From contig DMPQ01000159.1 in NCBI GenBank assembly GCA_003455945.1, positions 15,698-30,165 on the forward strand: a stretch of DNA of 14,468 nucleotides, written 5' to 3'. Numbering within the stretch: the first letter of the stretch is position 1; each line of letters opens with the position of its first letter. Under the pieces are notes generated by a model. That model had not been told where the DNA came from. It saw nothing but the letters and a program-made list of their open reading frames with translations, and ran no database searches. Below are positions 6,981 through 13,709 of this stretch, piece after piece. The position numbers were made by a program, and so were the translations under genes. This DNA comes from Planctomycetaceae bacterium. Its GTDB lineage: Bacteria; Planctomycetota; Planctomycetia; Pirellulales; Pirellulaceae.

Positions 6981-8531
6981 TTAGTGATGCGTCAGCCGAT
7001 GGAGATCGGCCGGAACCATCTCGATCAGCGCCGGCGGAACGACTTCGCTCCGGTCGTCGATCGCCGGGACCGAACCGAGAATCAGATTCAGTCGCGTCGC
7101 GGTCGCCGGAACGAGTTGGGCACGCCAGTTCTGACTGAAGGCATCCGCCGCGTGACTCCCTTCGCGACGCACTCCCCAGCGCCAGTTCGCGTACTCGTGA
7201 ATCCCTTCGGTCCGGTCGAACTGATCGTAGATCGCCTGGTCGGCGCGAGCCGAACGAACAGCTGCTCCGAGCGGTTGGTCGAACGCGAAGTCGCGAGGCA
7301 TGCCGCCGAGATGCCGATCCTCGACCAGTCGAAACGATCCGTCGAACAGATGGAGGATCGGCGACGATCTCAGCCGCGCCCGCGAGACGAAGACGTGCGT
7401 CTGGGCAAAGGCGATCTGATCGGCGACCATCGGATTCGAGAAGATCCGCGGCACGCGATCGGCCAGCGGTGCGGCGTAGACGACGGCGACGAAGGCGAAG
7501 TCGCGTTCGTCGGGAGCGAGATCGGCGACCAGCACCTCACCGGGACGCCGCATACGGAGCGGGAGATTCCGATCGCGGTTCTCCTCGATCAGCCGTTCGA
7601 GCTGTCCGCAGGTGAACGAACGCCAGAGATCCGCGAACCGACTCATCCGCCCGTAACGATCGAACGCCCTCAGACTCTCGTCGTTCCATTCGGTCAGATA
7701 GATCCGGGCCAGCGCATCTCGGGTCCCGCGCGCCTCGGCCCATTCCCGCTCCGGATCCTCGGTCGGATCGAGCACCGGATCGACGACCGGCACCGACCGC
7801 AGCACCGCTTCATCGGGACCGTCGATCGGAGAACCGAGCGATCGCCAAACGACCGCTCGGGCCCGTGCCGCGTAGGGCCAGGCGCGGACGTGACGCTGGA
7901 CGACCTGATCGACCGCTGCCTGCAGGATTCGCGGCGTGTTGACGACCAGATCGCGTTGGAAGTTCGGGATCGCCTCGTCGTTCAGGATCGCCTCGAGCAC
8001 CGGCAGCATCGATTCGCTCATCGCCAGCGCCCAGACGGACCAGACCTGGACCATCCGCGTCTCGATGTCGACCTTCGCCGGTATCTCGCTCCCCAGCTGC
8101 GCGAACTTCGGAAACTCGCTGTCGGCCAGATGCGGTGCGATCCGCCGCCAATGATCGAGCACCTCGAGCGCCGCCGGAACCGAGTGCCCGTCGCGCGCTT
8201 CGCGAAAGAATGCGGTCAGCGCCATGACGTCGGCAGTCAGGTGGTTGGTGAAGGCGATCGTGTTGATCGATCGCGCCATCACGATCCCTCCGCTGTAGGC
8301 GGCGGCATCGGCGGCGTTCTGCAACTTGATGCGGTGGTCGGCCTGCCGCGAGGCGTTCATGACCAGCCCGAGCAGGAAGCTCAGCAGGATCAGCGCGAAG
8401 ACGCTCGCGATGCTGATCGAGCCGCTCTGATCGCGATGCAGTCGACCGGCGAACCCGCCGTTTCGCACGGGCCCCACGCCCTCGCCCTCGCCCTTGGCTC
8501 TGAGAGCACCGAGTATCGATCCGACGCTCAT
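6981..8531 (-). CDS. TadG-like Flp pilus assembly protein
   Basis: A 516-aa membrane-anchored protein of the TadE/TadG group. Seen: RDQSGSISI followed by a hydrophobic helix (residues about 33-59), then QNAADAAAYSGG and ARSINTIAFTNHLTADVM (71-105). This is the conserved pattern after the anchor in TadG-like proteins (compare the ADAAA...A..LN..A..N motif known in the family). The remaining roughly 400 residues are predicted extracytoplasmic, with no von Willebrand A (MIDAS) signature seen. The start is fixed by the ATGA overlap at 8528-8531 with the stop of the preceding TadE-like gene, which suggests translational coupling. A longer open frame to 8588 lies inside that gene and is not needed. 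GGGAGCGGGAAC precedes the ATG. Function in TadG-like proteins is structural or scaffolding; the exact role here is unknown. Confidence 0.8.
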   Translation of the reverse strand: MSVGSILGALRAKGEGEGVGPVRNGGFAGRLHRDQSGSISIASVFALILLSFLLGLVMNASRQADHRIKLQNAADAAAYSGGIVMARSINTIAFTNHLTADVMALTAFFREARDGHSVPAALEVLDHWRRIAPHLADSEFPKFAQLGSEIPAKVDIETRMVQVWSVWALAMSESMLPVLEAILNDEAIPNFQRDLVVNTPRILQAAVDQVVQRHVRAWPYAARARAVVWRSLGSPIDGPDEAVLRSVPVVDPVLDPTEDPEREWAEARGTRDALARIYLTEWNDESLRAFDRYGRMSRFADLWRSFTCGQLERLIEENRDRNLPLRMRRPGEVLVADLAPDERDFAFVAVVYAAPLADRVPRIFSNPMVADQIAFAQTHVFVSRARLRSSPILHLFDGSFRLVEDRHLGGMPRDFAFDQPLGAAVRSARADQAIYDQFDRTEGIHEYANWRWGVRREGSHAADAFSQNWRAQLVPATATRLNLILGSVPAIDDRSEVVPPALIEMVPADLHRLTHH

Positions 8532-9670
8532 GTTCCCGCTCCCGTCGCCGTTCCCAGCGACTCGTAGGCCGGGCCGCTCTGGAGCCACCAGTCGTCGGTC
8601 GCGGCCGGCGGCTGTGCCAGCGGCTGACTCGGCTGAAATCCCTCGATCGTCAGCCGAGCCGAGGCGCGCAGCGGATAGACGTACGTCGACCCGTAACGTC
8701 GCAGAAGCGCCGCGGCGATCCGATCGCGTTCCGCCCCTCCCGCATACGACTCGTCGACGTCAGTCCCCGGCCGCGCATCGGCTCGTCGAGCCAACAGGCG
8801 TCCCGGACCGGGAAGGAGGGCGAACTCGTGGATGACGTCGACCGTCACCTGATCCTGCCAGTCGGTCTCGTTCATCCGATACTGCTCGCGGTCCCATGAT
8901 CGATCGTGCTCGTCGAGCCAGGCCGAGGTGTCCTTGTGACGCAGTTCGATCTCGATCGCCGTCCGCTCGAGCGCATAGACGAGCTTCTCGGCCAAGCGAG
9001 TCGGAACGCGAGGATTCGCGGCAGTTCGCGGAGCGAGCGCCACGAATGCCTGGTTCATCGGGCCGAGCAGGACCGAAGCGGTCGCCGATGCCGCGGTCCG
9101 TTCGGTCACCACCGGTCGCGACGGAGCGACATTGGCGAGCGCCAGGACGGCGGCAGTCCGGATCTTCTCGAACTTCGCTCCGCCCGGCACGACTCGATAG
9201 ACCGCGATGATCTTGGTCACCTGCGGAGGGACGATCCCGTCCTCGACATAAGCGCGGACATCGAACGCCTCATAGAGCACGTCCCCCGAATACGCCTCGA
9301 AGCCGCGAAACTCGAGCGCCGTTCCGATCCGCATCGGCGGCTCCGCATTCGATGCGTCGGCCGGGATCCAGACGATGGCCGACCGCGCGGCCGAGAAGGC
9401 GGCATACTCGACGCCGACCTGTCCGATCGTGAGCTGACTGAGCTGCACGATGAACATCAGGATCATCAGGAAGAGCGGGATCGTCAGAACGAAGCTCAGC
9501 GTCTGAACGCCCCCCGCTTCGTCTTGCCGAAGCTCGCGCAGCGCCCGCAGACTCGGTCGGATCCGCATCAGAGCCAGCAGCAGTCGCGCGGCGAGCAACG
9601 AGAGACCGATGCCCAGCAGCATCGGCCAGCAGGCAACCAGCGTCCGGCGGAACAGATCCTCCTCGATCAT
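8528..9670 (-). CDS. TadE-like protein with two N-terminal membrane helices
   Basis: A 380-aa envelope protein. Seen: a first hydrophobic helix (about 11-36), a short basic loop, then DEAGGVQTLSFVLTIPLFLM (50-69) and a second helix to about 82. After that comes VGVEYAAFSAARSAIVWIP, which resembles the post-anchor region of TadE/TadF proteins. The segment lacks a Glu at +5 after the Gly pair (Ser59 sits there), so prepilin-type cleavage is doubtful. The rest is an unfamiliar extracytoplasmic domain. The ATG at 9670 (MIEEDLF) is chosen because GAGAGG lies five bases upstream and the protein becomes family-like from there. The frame continues open to 10120, but that stretch is Arg/Gly-rich and antisense-like in composition. 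It lies 83 bp after cpaA, and its stop overlaps the TadG-like start by 4 bp. Confidence 0.8.
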   Translation of the reverse strand: MIEEDLFRRTLVACWPMLLGIGLSLLAARLLLALMRIRPSLRALRELRQDEAGGVQTLSFVLTIPLFLMILMFIVQLSQLTIGQVGVEYAAFSAARSAIVWIPADASNAEPPMRIGTALEFRGFEAYSGDVLYEAFDVRAYVEDGIVPPQVTKIIAVYRVVPGGAKFEKIRTAAVLALANVAPSRPVVTERTAASATASVLLGPMNQAFVALAPRTAANPRVPTRLAEKLVYALERTAIEIELRHKDTSAWLDEHDRSWDREQYRMNETDWQDQVTVDVIHEFALLPGPGRLLARRADARPGTDVDESYAGGAERDRIAAALLRRYGSTYVYPLRASARLTIEGFQPSQPLAQPPAATDDWWLQSGPAYESLGTATGAGT

Positions 9671-9736
9671 CGTTCCTCTCCGCGCTCCGCCTCGATCGCA
9701 CGAGCTACGACCAGGACGGAGCCCAAGGATCACCCC

Positions 9737-9770
9737 CCGATCGACGCTGACGTTCAGCGCCAGCGATCGG
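9737..9770 (-). other. Two-part hairpin spanning the cpaA stop codon
   Basis: CCGATCG (9737-9743) pairs with CGATCGG (9764-9770). Inside it, CGCTGA (9745-9750) pairs with TCAGCG (9754-9759) around a three-base loop. In all 13 pairs are interrupted by a 1-by-4 internal loop. The cpaA stop (9754-9756) sits within the inner stem. There is no T tract, so it may protect the mRNA 3' end, act as a processing site, or separate expression of cpaA from the TadE-like gene. Confidence 0.5.
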
Positions 9771-10326
9771 GCATCAGGAACTCGAACCAGAGCAGTGCCA
9801 CCAGCGCACAGGGAGCCAGATACAACGGCGTCTTCAGCGGCTCGCGATCGCGAGCGTCGATCTCCATCGGTCGGCCGACTCGAAGCGAGGCGGTGACATA
9901 CCGCGCCCCTCGCGACAGGATCGTGCCGATGCCGACCTGCCAGATCAGGCGAATCAGCGCCGCCGCCGCTCCGATCACGAAGGTCCAGAGCAATGTCTCG
10001 AGACCGCCGTACGGCCCGAGAAAGGCACCGACCATCGCCAGCAGCTTGACGTCTCCACCGCCGACCTGTCCGGCGAACAACGCGTAACAGACCACCATCA
10101 GTCCGCCGCACGCCGCCCAACCGGCGATCGCCTCGAGCGGCGTCGGCATGCCTAGCCCCCAGATCGATCGGACCACGTCGGCGACGGGGAGCACGGTCAG
10201 CGCCGAACCGATCAGGCCGATCAGCATTCCCGGATACGTGATCGCGTTGGGAATGCGTCCAGCGCGGACGTCGGTCACCGTCGCACCGATCATCAGCGCG
10301 ACGAGCAGGCCGAGTCCGAGCGACAT
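9754..10326 (-). CDS. cpaA: Prepilin peptidase, CpaA/TadV type (A24 family)
   Basis: A 190-aa membrane aspartic protease that removes the leader peptide from Flp pilins and TadE-type pseudopilins at the cytoplasmic side of the inner membrane. Both catalytic aspartates are visible: D19 in TDVRAGRIPN and D92 in GGGDVKL, the GxGD motif of the family. About five to six hydrophobic segments are seen (1-18, 33-50, 63-85, 95-105, 112-130, 168-184). There is no N-terminal cysteine-rich methyltransferase domain, as expected for the short CpaA/TadV branch. The ATG at 10326 shares one base with the stop of the pilin gene before it (TGATG), so translation is probably coupled; no separate ribosome site is seen. 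Its substrates are probably the two Flp pilins and the +5-Glu TadE-like protein in the same block. Confidence 0.92.
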   Translation of the reverse strand: MSLGLGLLVALMIGATVTDVRAGRIPNAITYPGMLIGLIGSALTVLPVADVVRSIWGLGMPTPLEAIAGWAACGGLMVVCYALFAGQVGGGDVKLLAMVGAFLGPYGGLETLLWTFVIGAAAALIRLIWQVGIGTILSRGARYVTASLRVGRPMEIDARDREPLKTPLYLAPCALVALLWFEFLMPDRWR

Positions 10327-10547
10327 CACGGATTGACGCCGGTCGTCGTCGTGGAACCGTTCTTGATCGAGTCGGCGGTCGTTCCGAGATCGTCCATCCC
10401 GCGATCGAAGAAGTCCTTGATGCGCGGCCAGCCGAACTTCAGGATGAAGATCAGGATCGGAATGGCGATCGCCGCCACGATCAGGATCGTCTCGATACTG
10501 ACCGAGCCGCGATCGTCTCGGTGAATCCGTTCCAACAGCTTTCGCAT
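10326..10547 (-). CDS. Flp-type IVb pilin 1 (+5 Glu)
   Basis: A 73-aa precursor of a small pilin. Leader MRKLLERIHRDDRG (residues 1-14) is followed by SVSIETILIVAAIAIPILIF. Cutting after Gly14 puts Glu at +5 (E19), the hallmark of Flp/TadE substrates; the next residue is Thr rather than the usual Tyr. One hydrophobic helix (about 17-38) is followed by a polar tail ending in Thr/Ser/Asn-rich residues (about 56-73). The ATG at 10547 is chosen because GGGCGGA lies just upstream and the leader length is typical. A Met four residues earlier (10559) and a longer open frame to 10664 have no ribosome site and pass through the intergenic hairpin. It is followed by cpaA with a TGATG overlap. Family membership is clear; whether it is the major or minor pilin is not. 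Confidence 0.85.
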   Translation of the reverse strand: MRKLLERIHRDDRGSVSIETILIVAAIAIPILIFILKFGWPRIKDFFDRGMDDLGTTADSIKNGSTTTTGVNP

Positions 10548-10564
10548 GGTTCCGCCCATCGTCA

Positions 10565-10598
10565 GAAAAGGTTGCGAGCGACGAGCGACATCGCTCGC
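10565..10598 (-). terminator. Terminator-like hairpin between the two pilin genes (possible attenuator)
   Basis: Read on the minus strand, GCGAGCGA and TCGCTCGC (plus coordinates 10574-10581 and 10591-10598) form an 8-bp GC stem with a 9-base loop. They are followed by AACCTTTTCTG, a short T run (10566-10569). An alternative stem, GAGCGA-TG-TCGCTC (10583-10596), shares part of it. It lies between pilin 2 (upstream) and pilin 1 (start 10547), where partial termination would change their ratio. Confidence 0.5.
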
Positions 10599-10706
10599 GA
10601 GTCTTGTCGTTATCGAGGTTCTCGGGCGACGCGATCGGTCGACTCGCCAACGATCCGAAGTCATGTCCGGACGCGGTCCGAGTCCGTCCGCACCTGGGCA
10701 GGTCCA

Positions 10707-10895
10707 TCAGGGAAAGGGCCAGCCCCAGAGAACGCACGTCATTTCGTAGACCCAGTTCAGGATCTGCGGTACGGCCCAGAACGTCAGCGCGGCGAACGGC
10801 AGCACGATCCCCATCACCAAGGCATAGTCGAGCGTCGCCGCACCGCGACGCGGACCGAGGCGATTCGAGCACCGGCCTGATCGCTTGATCGTCAT
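10707..10895 (-). CDS. Flp-type IVb pilin 2 (+5 Asp)
   Basis: A 62-aa precursor with leader MTIKRSGRCSNRLGPRRG (1-18) and mature start AATLDYALVMGIVLPFAALT. The Ala-Ala-Thr-Leu-acid-Tyr core is a standard Flp motif, here with Asp (D23) at +5 in place of Glu and the usual Tyr at +6. The helix runs to about residue 46 and the short end WVYEMTCVLWGWPFP is aromatic with one Cys. The ATG at 10895 is chosen because GGAG lies four bases upstream; an ATG at 10907 would add MRSP and has a poorer ribosome site. It is the first gene after a 327-bp gap and probably heads the pilin transcript. It lies 159 bp before pilin 1, with a terminator-like hairpin between them. Calling it a pilin is safe; its role relative to pilin 1 is unknown. 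Confidence 0.85.
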   Translation of the reverse strand: MTIKRSGRCSNRLGPRRGAATLDYALVMGIVLPFAALTFWAVPQILNWVYEMTCVLWGWPFP

Positions 10896-11222
10896 CGGAC
10901 TCCGCATCGCTGCATCATCGTCTCTGGTTGCCTCACCCGTTTCGGCCTGACCGGCCCTTGACCAAGGTCGAGCCGATCGACCGAGTCGAGGCTCCGAGGA
11001 TCGGAGGGTGACACTGTCGCCCGGGATCGTGCCCCCGCCGTGCCCCCGAGGAGCGTTTCTCCCTGTTTTTTCAGTCTAACGCCCCCTTGGGGCCGGCTCA
11101 ACGAATCGGTCGCTCGAGTTTGTCGACAGCCCCGTTCGGTTCAGGCGTCAAGGCTCGGTTCAGGCATCGTCGAGCGGCGGCGGGCCCGGCGCCGATCGAA
11201 GGGGCGAACGATTGTCGGACGA
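10896..11222 (-). promoter_or_regulatory. Gap before the pilin genes: structured leader and probable promoter region
   Basis: A 327-bp gap without a gene, between the DUF502 gene and pilin 2. It contains three perfect short hairpins: GGTCGA-N5-TCGACC (10966-10982), CTCCGA-GGA-TCGGAG (10992-11006) and GCCCC-CTT-GGGGC (11081-11093). It also has an A-run on the minus strand (11066-11071) and a direct repeat TCGGTTCAGGC (11136-11146, 11155-11165). The 11081-11093 hairpin could end the cpaF-DUF502 transcript, but no T run follows it on the minus strand. A pilin promoter is expected here; I cannot point to convincing -35/-10 boxes. Confidence 0.4.
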
Positions 11223-12008
11223 TCATCCTTCGCCCGTCTCCGGAAGCATCCGCGGCTTGCCGTCCCGACTCATGAACTCCTTCGCCGTGACTCCCATCGA
11301 GACGTAGATGCTCATCAGCGCGTCGACCGAGACGCCGGCCGGAATGATCCGTTCGGCCGGCACGTAGAAGAGCGCTCCTCCGAACGGCACCGGAGCGGTC
11401 GGAATGATGACGATCTGATAGTCCCGATCGGCGATCCGATAGCGTTCCGGACTGACCAGTAACCCGAGCAGCCCGAGATCGCCCGCTCCGCCGTAGAAGC
11501 AGAAGACCGCCGTCATCCCCTTGAGCGCCTGGTCGTCCTTGCGATCGAAGAGGTCGGTTACCTGTCGAGACGTTCCGTAGATCGCGCCGATCAGCGGGAT
11601 CTTGCGAAAGCCGGCATCGATCCAGCGCGACACGACCGACCTGGCTCCCAGCTGCAGCACGACGCCGAGCGAACCGATCGCGGCGAGCACGACGACCCAG
11701 CCGAGCAGATACGGCTTGCCTCCGTTAGGAGAGACTCCCAGCCCGATCGCCGCCAACCCTTGCCCGAGCAGCGTCTGGGGTCCCAGGTAGGTGACGATCA
11801 GATCGACGACCCACATCACGACCGCGACGGTGACGATCAGCGGAAGAATCGCCAGCAGCCCGGTCAGGAAGGTCCCGCCGACTCGCTTGATCAGTCGGCG
11901 AACGAGCCGCGAGATCCCTCCCGAAGTTGCGGCCGGAGCCCCCTTGTCGTTCGCCGTGCGATCGCGGCGGGGCGGGGGAGGGGAGCTGCCGGGAGTACGT
12001 CGAGCCAT
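11223..12008 (-). CDS. DUF502-family membrane protein
   Basis: A 261-aa protein of the DUF502 family, a bacterial inner-membrane family without assigned biochemical function. Seen: a Pro/Arg-rich N-terminus (1-30), a first helix in GGTFLTGLLAILPLIVTVAV (44-63) running on to about 75, and a second at about 101-122. The family's soluble part follows, with IPLIGAIYGTSRQVTDLF (137-154), IIPTAPVPFGGALFYVP (201-217) and ALMSIYVSMG (230-239). The start at 12008 has GAGGAG ten bases upstream, inside cpaF, and is only 3 bp after the cpaF stop, so the two are almost certainly co-transcribed. DUF502 is not a standard Tad component, so its place between the ATPase and the pilins is unusual. A role in pilus assembly is inference from position alone. 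Confidence 0.88.
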   Translation of the reverse strand: MARRTPGSSPPPPRRDRTANDKGAPAATSGGISRLVRRLIKRVGGTFLTGLLAILPLIVTVAVVMWVVDLIVTYLGPQTLLGQGLAAIGLGVSPNGGKPYLLGWVVVLAAIGSLGVVLQLGARSVVSRWIDAGFRKIPLIGAIYGTSRQVTDLFDRKDDQALKGMTAVFCFYGGAGDLGLLGLLVSPERYRIADRDYQIVIIPTAPVPFGGALFYVPAERIIPAGVSVDALMSIYVSMGVTAKEFMSRDGKPRMLPETGEG

Positions 12009-12011
12009 GCG

Positions 12012-13127
12012 CTATCGCTCCTCGAGATCTCGACTCCAGTGCGCCGCGCTGCGGCGAACCCGCTCGCCGAGTCCGTGCTCGAACGCCTCGCGGGCGAAGG
12101 TCGGACGTCGACCGGTCGCCTGCAGTCGCCCCTGAGTCGCTCCGGGATCGTAGCGGAAATCGAACAGGTCGCGGAACCGATACTGATGCGATTCGTCGAT
12201 CGGTTCCACCTCGGTGATCTTCGTGATCCGCCGGCTGCCGTCCGCCGAGAAGCGAGTCAACTGCACGACCAGATCGATCGCCGAGGCGACCTGAGTCCGA
12301 GCGACGGCGATCGGAATCTGCACGTCACTCATCAGCGCCAACGTCTCGAGCCGGACCATCGCGTCGCGCGGCTGAGCGGCATGCACCGTCGTCAGGCTTC
12401 CCGAATGTCCGCTGAGCATCGCCTGGACCATGTCGAGCGCTTCGCCGCCTCGCACCTCGCCGACGATGATCCGATCGGGACGCATCCGCAGACTGGCGGT
12501 GAAGAGCTGCCGGATCGAAACGGCCCCTCGGCCGAACTCGTCGGGGCGCTGCACCTCGAGATAGACCACATGCGGCTGGCGGAGCTTCAGCTCGCTCGTA
12601 TCTTCGATCACGACGACCCGTTCGACTTCAGGAATCGCTTCGGAGAGTGCTCCGAGAAGACTCGTCTTGCCGGTTCCTGTCCCTCCCGAGATGACGACGT
12701 TCTTGTGCAGATGGACGCAGAGTTCGAGGAACTCCCGCGCCTCGTCCGTCAGACTCCCGAAGTCGATCAGGTCCTGCATGCCGAGTCCCCCCGGCGTGAA
12801 CTTGCGGATGGTCATGCAGACCCCTCCGCGCGCACTCGGCGGCAGAACGACGTTGACGCGCGACCCGTCGGGGAGTCGGGCATCGAGGATCGGATGCTCG
12901 CGGCCCACCTCGCGACCGACCCATTGCGAGACGTTGGCGATCGCCGACAGCAGCGCATCCTCGTCGGGAAAGGCACAGTCGGTCGGATAGAGTCGTCCGC
13001 GGCGTTCGACGTAGATCCGATCGAACCGGTTGATCATGATCTCGGTCACGCTCGGATCGTCGAGCAGCGGAAGGATCGGCGCCAGAAAGTACCGCGTACT
13101 CGCCTCGAAGACGGACGATCGGGACAT
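12012..13127 (-). CDS. cpaF: CpaF/TadA secretion ATPase of the Flp pilus system
   Basis: A 371-aa cytoplasmic hexameric ATPase (GspE/T2SSE superfamily, CpaF/TadA branch) that powers Flp pilus assembly. Seen in order: N-terminal domain with FLAPILPLLDDPSVTEIMIN (14-33), DGSRVNVVLPP (87-97), Walker A GGTGTGKTS (148-156), acidic box VIEDTSEL (173-180), RMRPDRIIVGEVRGGEALD (214-232; Walker B region) and His box GHSGSLTTVHA (240-250). All catalytic motifs are intact. CpaF proteins are usually 420-480 aa and carry an N-terminal extension; this one is short, beginning close to the conserved region. The ATG at 13127 is preceded by GTGAGG. The frame is open to 13277, but that part lacks protein character and overlaps the divergent gene. 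It heads the block, divergent from the small gene at 13231. No TadB or TadC follows, contrary to the usual order. Confidence 0.93.
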   Translation of the reverse strand: MSRSSVFEASTRYFLAPILPLLDDPSVTEIMINRFDRIYVERRGRLYPTDCAFPDEDALLSAIANVSQWVGREVGREHPILDARLPDGSRVNVVLPPSARGGVCMTIRKFTPGGLGMQDLIDFGSLTDEAREFLELCVHLHKNVVISGGTGTGKTSLLGALSEAIPEVERVVVIEDTSELKLRQPHVVYLEVQRPDEFGRGAVSIRQLFTASLRMRPDRIIVGEVRGGEALDMVQAMLSGHSGSLTTVHAAQPRDAMVRLETLALMSDVQIPIAVARTQVASAIDLVVQLTRFSADGSRRITKITEVEPIDESHQYRFRDLFDFRYDPGATQGRLQATGRRPTFAREAFEHGLGERVRRSAAHWSRDLEER

Positions 13128-13230
13128 CGGAGCCTCACGGGATTCGTCGAAGGAAACTTGCCGTCGCGACCGAACCATGGCGGTCGACCACCGGTTGCCT
13201 CGCCCGGCGGCGCCTACCATCATGGTCGGC
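13128..13230. promoter_or_regulatory. Divergent promoter region between cpaF and the small gene
   Basis: A 103-bp gap separates two outward-facing starts, so both promoters should lie here. Two 8-bp palindromes, GTCGCGAC (13163-13170) and GGTCGACC (13182-13189), have centres 19 bp apart. TACCAT (13215-13220) fits a -10 box placed about 10 bp before the ATG at 13231. TTGCCT (13195-13200) would be its -35, but the spacer is only 14 bp. The cpaF side has a ribosome site (GAGG) but no clear box. Confidence 0.4.
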
Positions 13231-13644
13231 ATGAGCGATTCGTACGAGCATCTGGCGGCTCTGGTCACCCTGGCCAACGCCCTCGAACGTCGACTGCAGA
13301 TGATGGACCGCGATCGGGTCCTGGTCCTCGCCGCGGCGATGGCGAGCCGTCGGCATATGGAGCCGCTCGCCGGTTACTTCCGCAGCCGCGTGCTCGAGCA
13401 CAACGGCGGCCACATGCTGAAGCGGTACGAGACGCTGTTCGATGCGCTCTCGGACCCCGACTTCCTGACCTTTCTGAATCAGGTCGGCCGGCGCTATCCG
13501 ATCGAGCGTGTCGAGTCGCAGCTGGCGGCGTGGAACGAGACGATTCCCGAGCCGCCTGGGGATCTGTCCGAACCGGATCGGCTGGCGCTGATCGCCGGAG
13601 CCGATCCGGAATCGATTCGACGGACCTTCGACTACGGTCCCTGA
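13231..13644 (+). CDS. Small conserved-looking hypothetical protein
   Basis: I do not recognise this 137-aa protein. It looks real: it has GC-rich third positions, a normal residue mix unlike the antisense frames, and no stop until 13644. It is predicted mostly helical and soluble, with no signal peptide or membrane segment. MSDSYEHLAALVTLANALER and RLQMMDRDRVLVLAAAMA form amphipathic stretches, and the end is acidic and Pro-containing (IPEPPGDLSEPDRL, 105-118). There is no cysteine and no known motif. The start is uncertain: ATG at 13222 (MVG...) and 13231 are both in frame, and neither has a ribosome site. A TACCAT box about 10 bp before 13231 would suit a leaderless message, so I favour 13231. 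It is divergent from cpaF and convergent with the cytochrome gene. Confidence 0.65.
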   Translation: MSDSYEHLAALVTLANALERRLQMMDRDRVLVLAAAMASRRHMEPLAGYFRSRVLEHNGGHMLKRYETLFDALSDPDFLTFLNQVGRRYPIERVESQLAAWNETIPEPPGDLSEPDRLALIAGADPESIRRTFDYGP

Positions 13645-13656
13645 ACGCGTCCGACG

Positions 13657-13705
13657 CGACTCGCGAGAGCGCCGAGAATCCGGGAGTTCGGCGAGAGGCG
13701 AGTCG
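13657..13705. other. Hairpin between convergent genes, possible terminator
   Basis: CGACTCGC (13657-13664) pairs with GCGAGTCG (13698-13705), and inside it CGCCGA (13670-13675) pairs with TCGGCG (13688-13693). It fills the 65-bp gap between two convergent stops. No T tract is present, so its role in termination is inferred from position. Confidence 0.45.
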
Positions 13706-13709
13706 TCGC

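Noticed and set aside
5804..8567. Two long plus-strand frames antisense to the TadE/TadG genes
   Set aside because: Arg/Asp/His-rich shadows; the minus strand has coupled starts, ribosome sites and TadE/TadG signatures.
9671..10120. 150-residue upstream extension of the first TadE-like protein
   Set aside because: It overlaps cpaA and reads as Arg/Gly-rich; MIEEDLF at 9670 has a ribosome site and leads directly into the membrane helices.
11050..11070. Plus-strand GGAG-CGTTT-CTCC hairpin followed by TTTTTT
   Set aside because: It looks like a terminator, but the stem is only four pairs and no plus-strand gene lies upstream of it.
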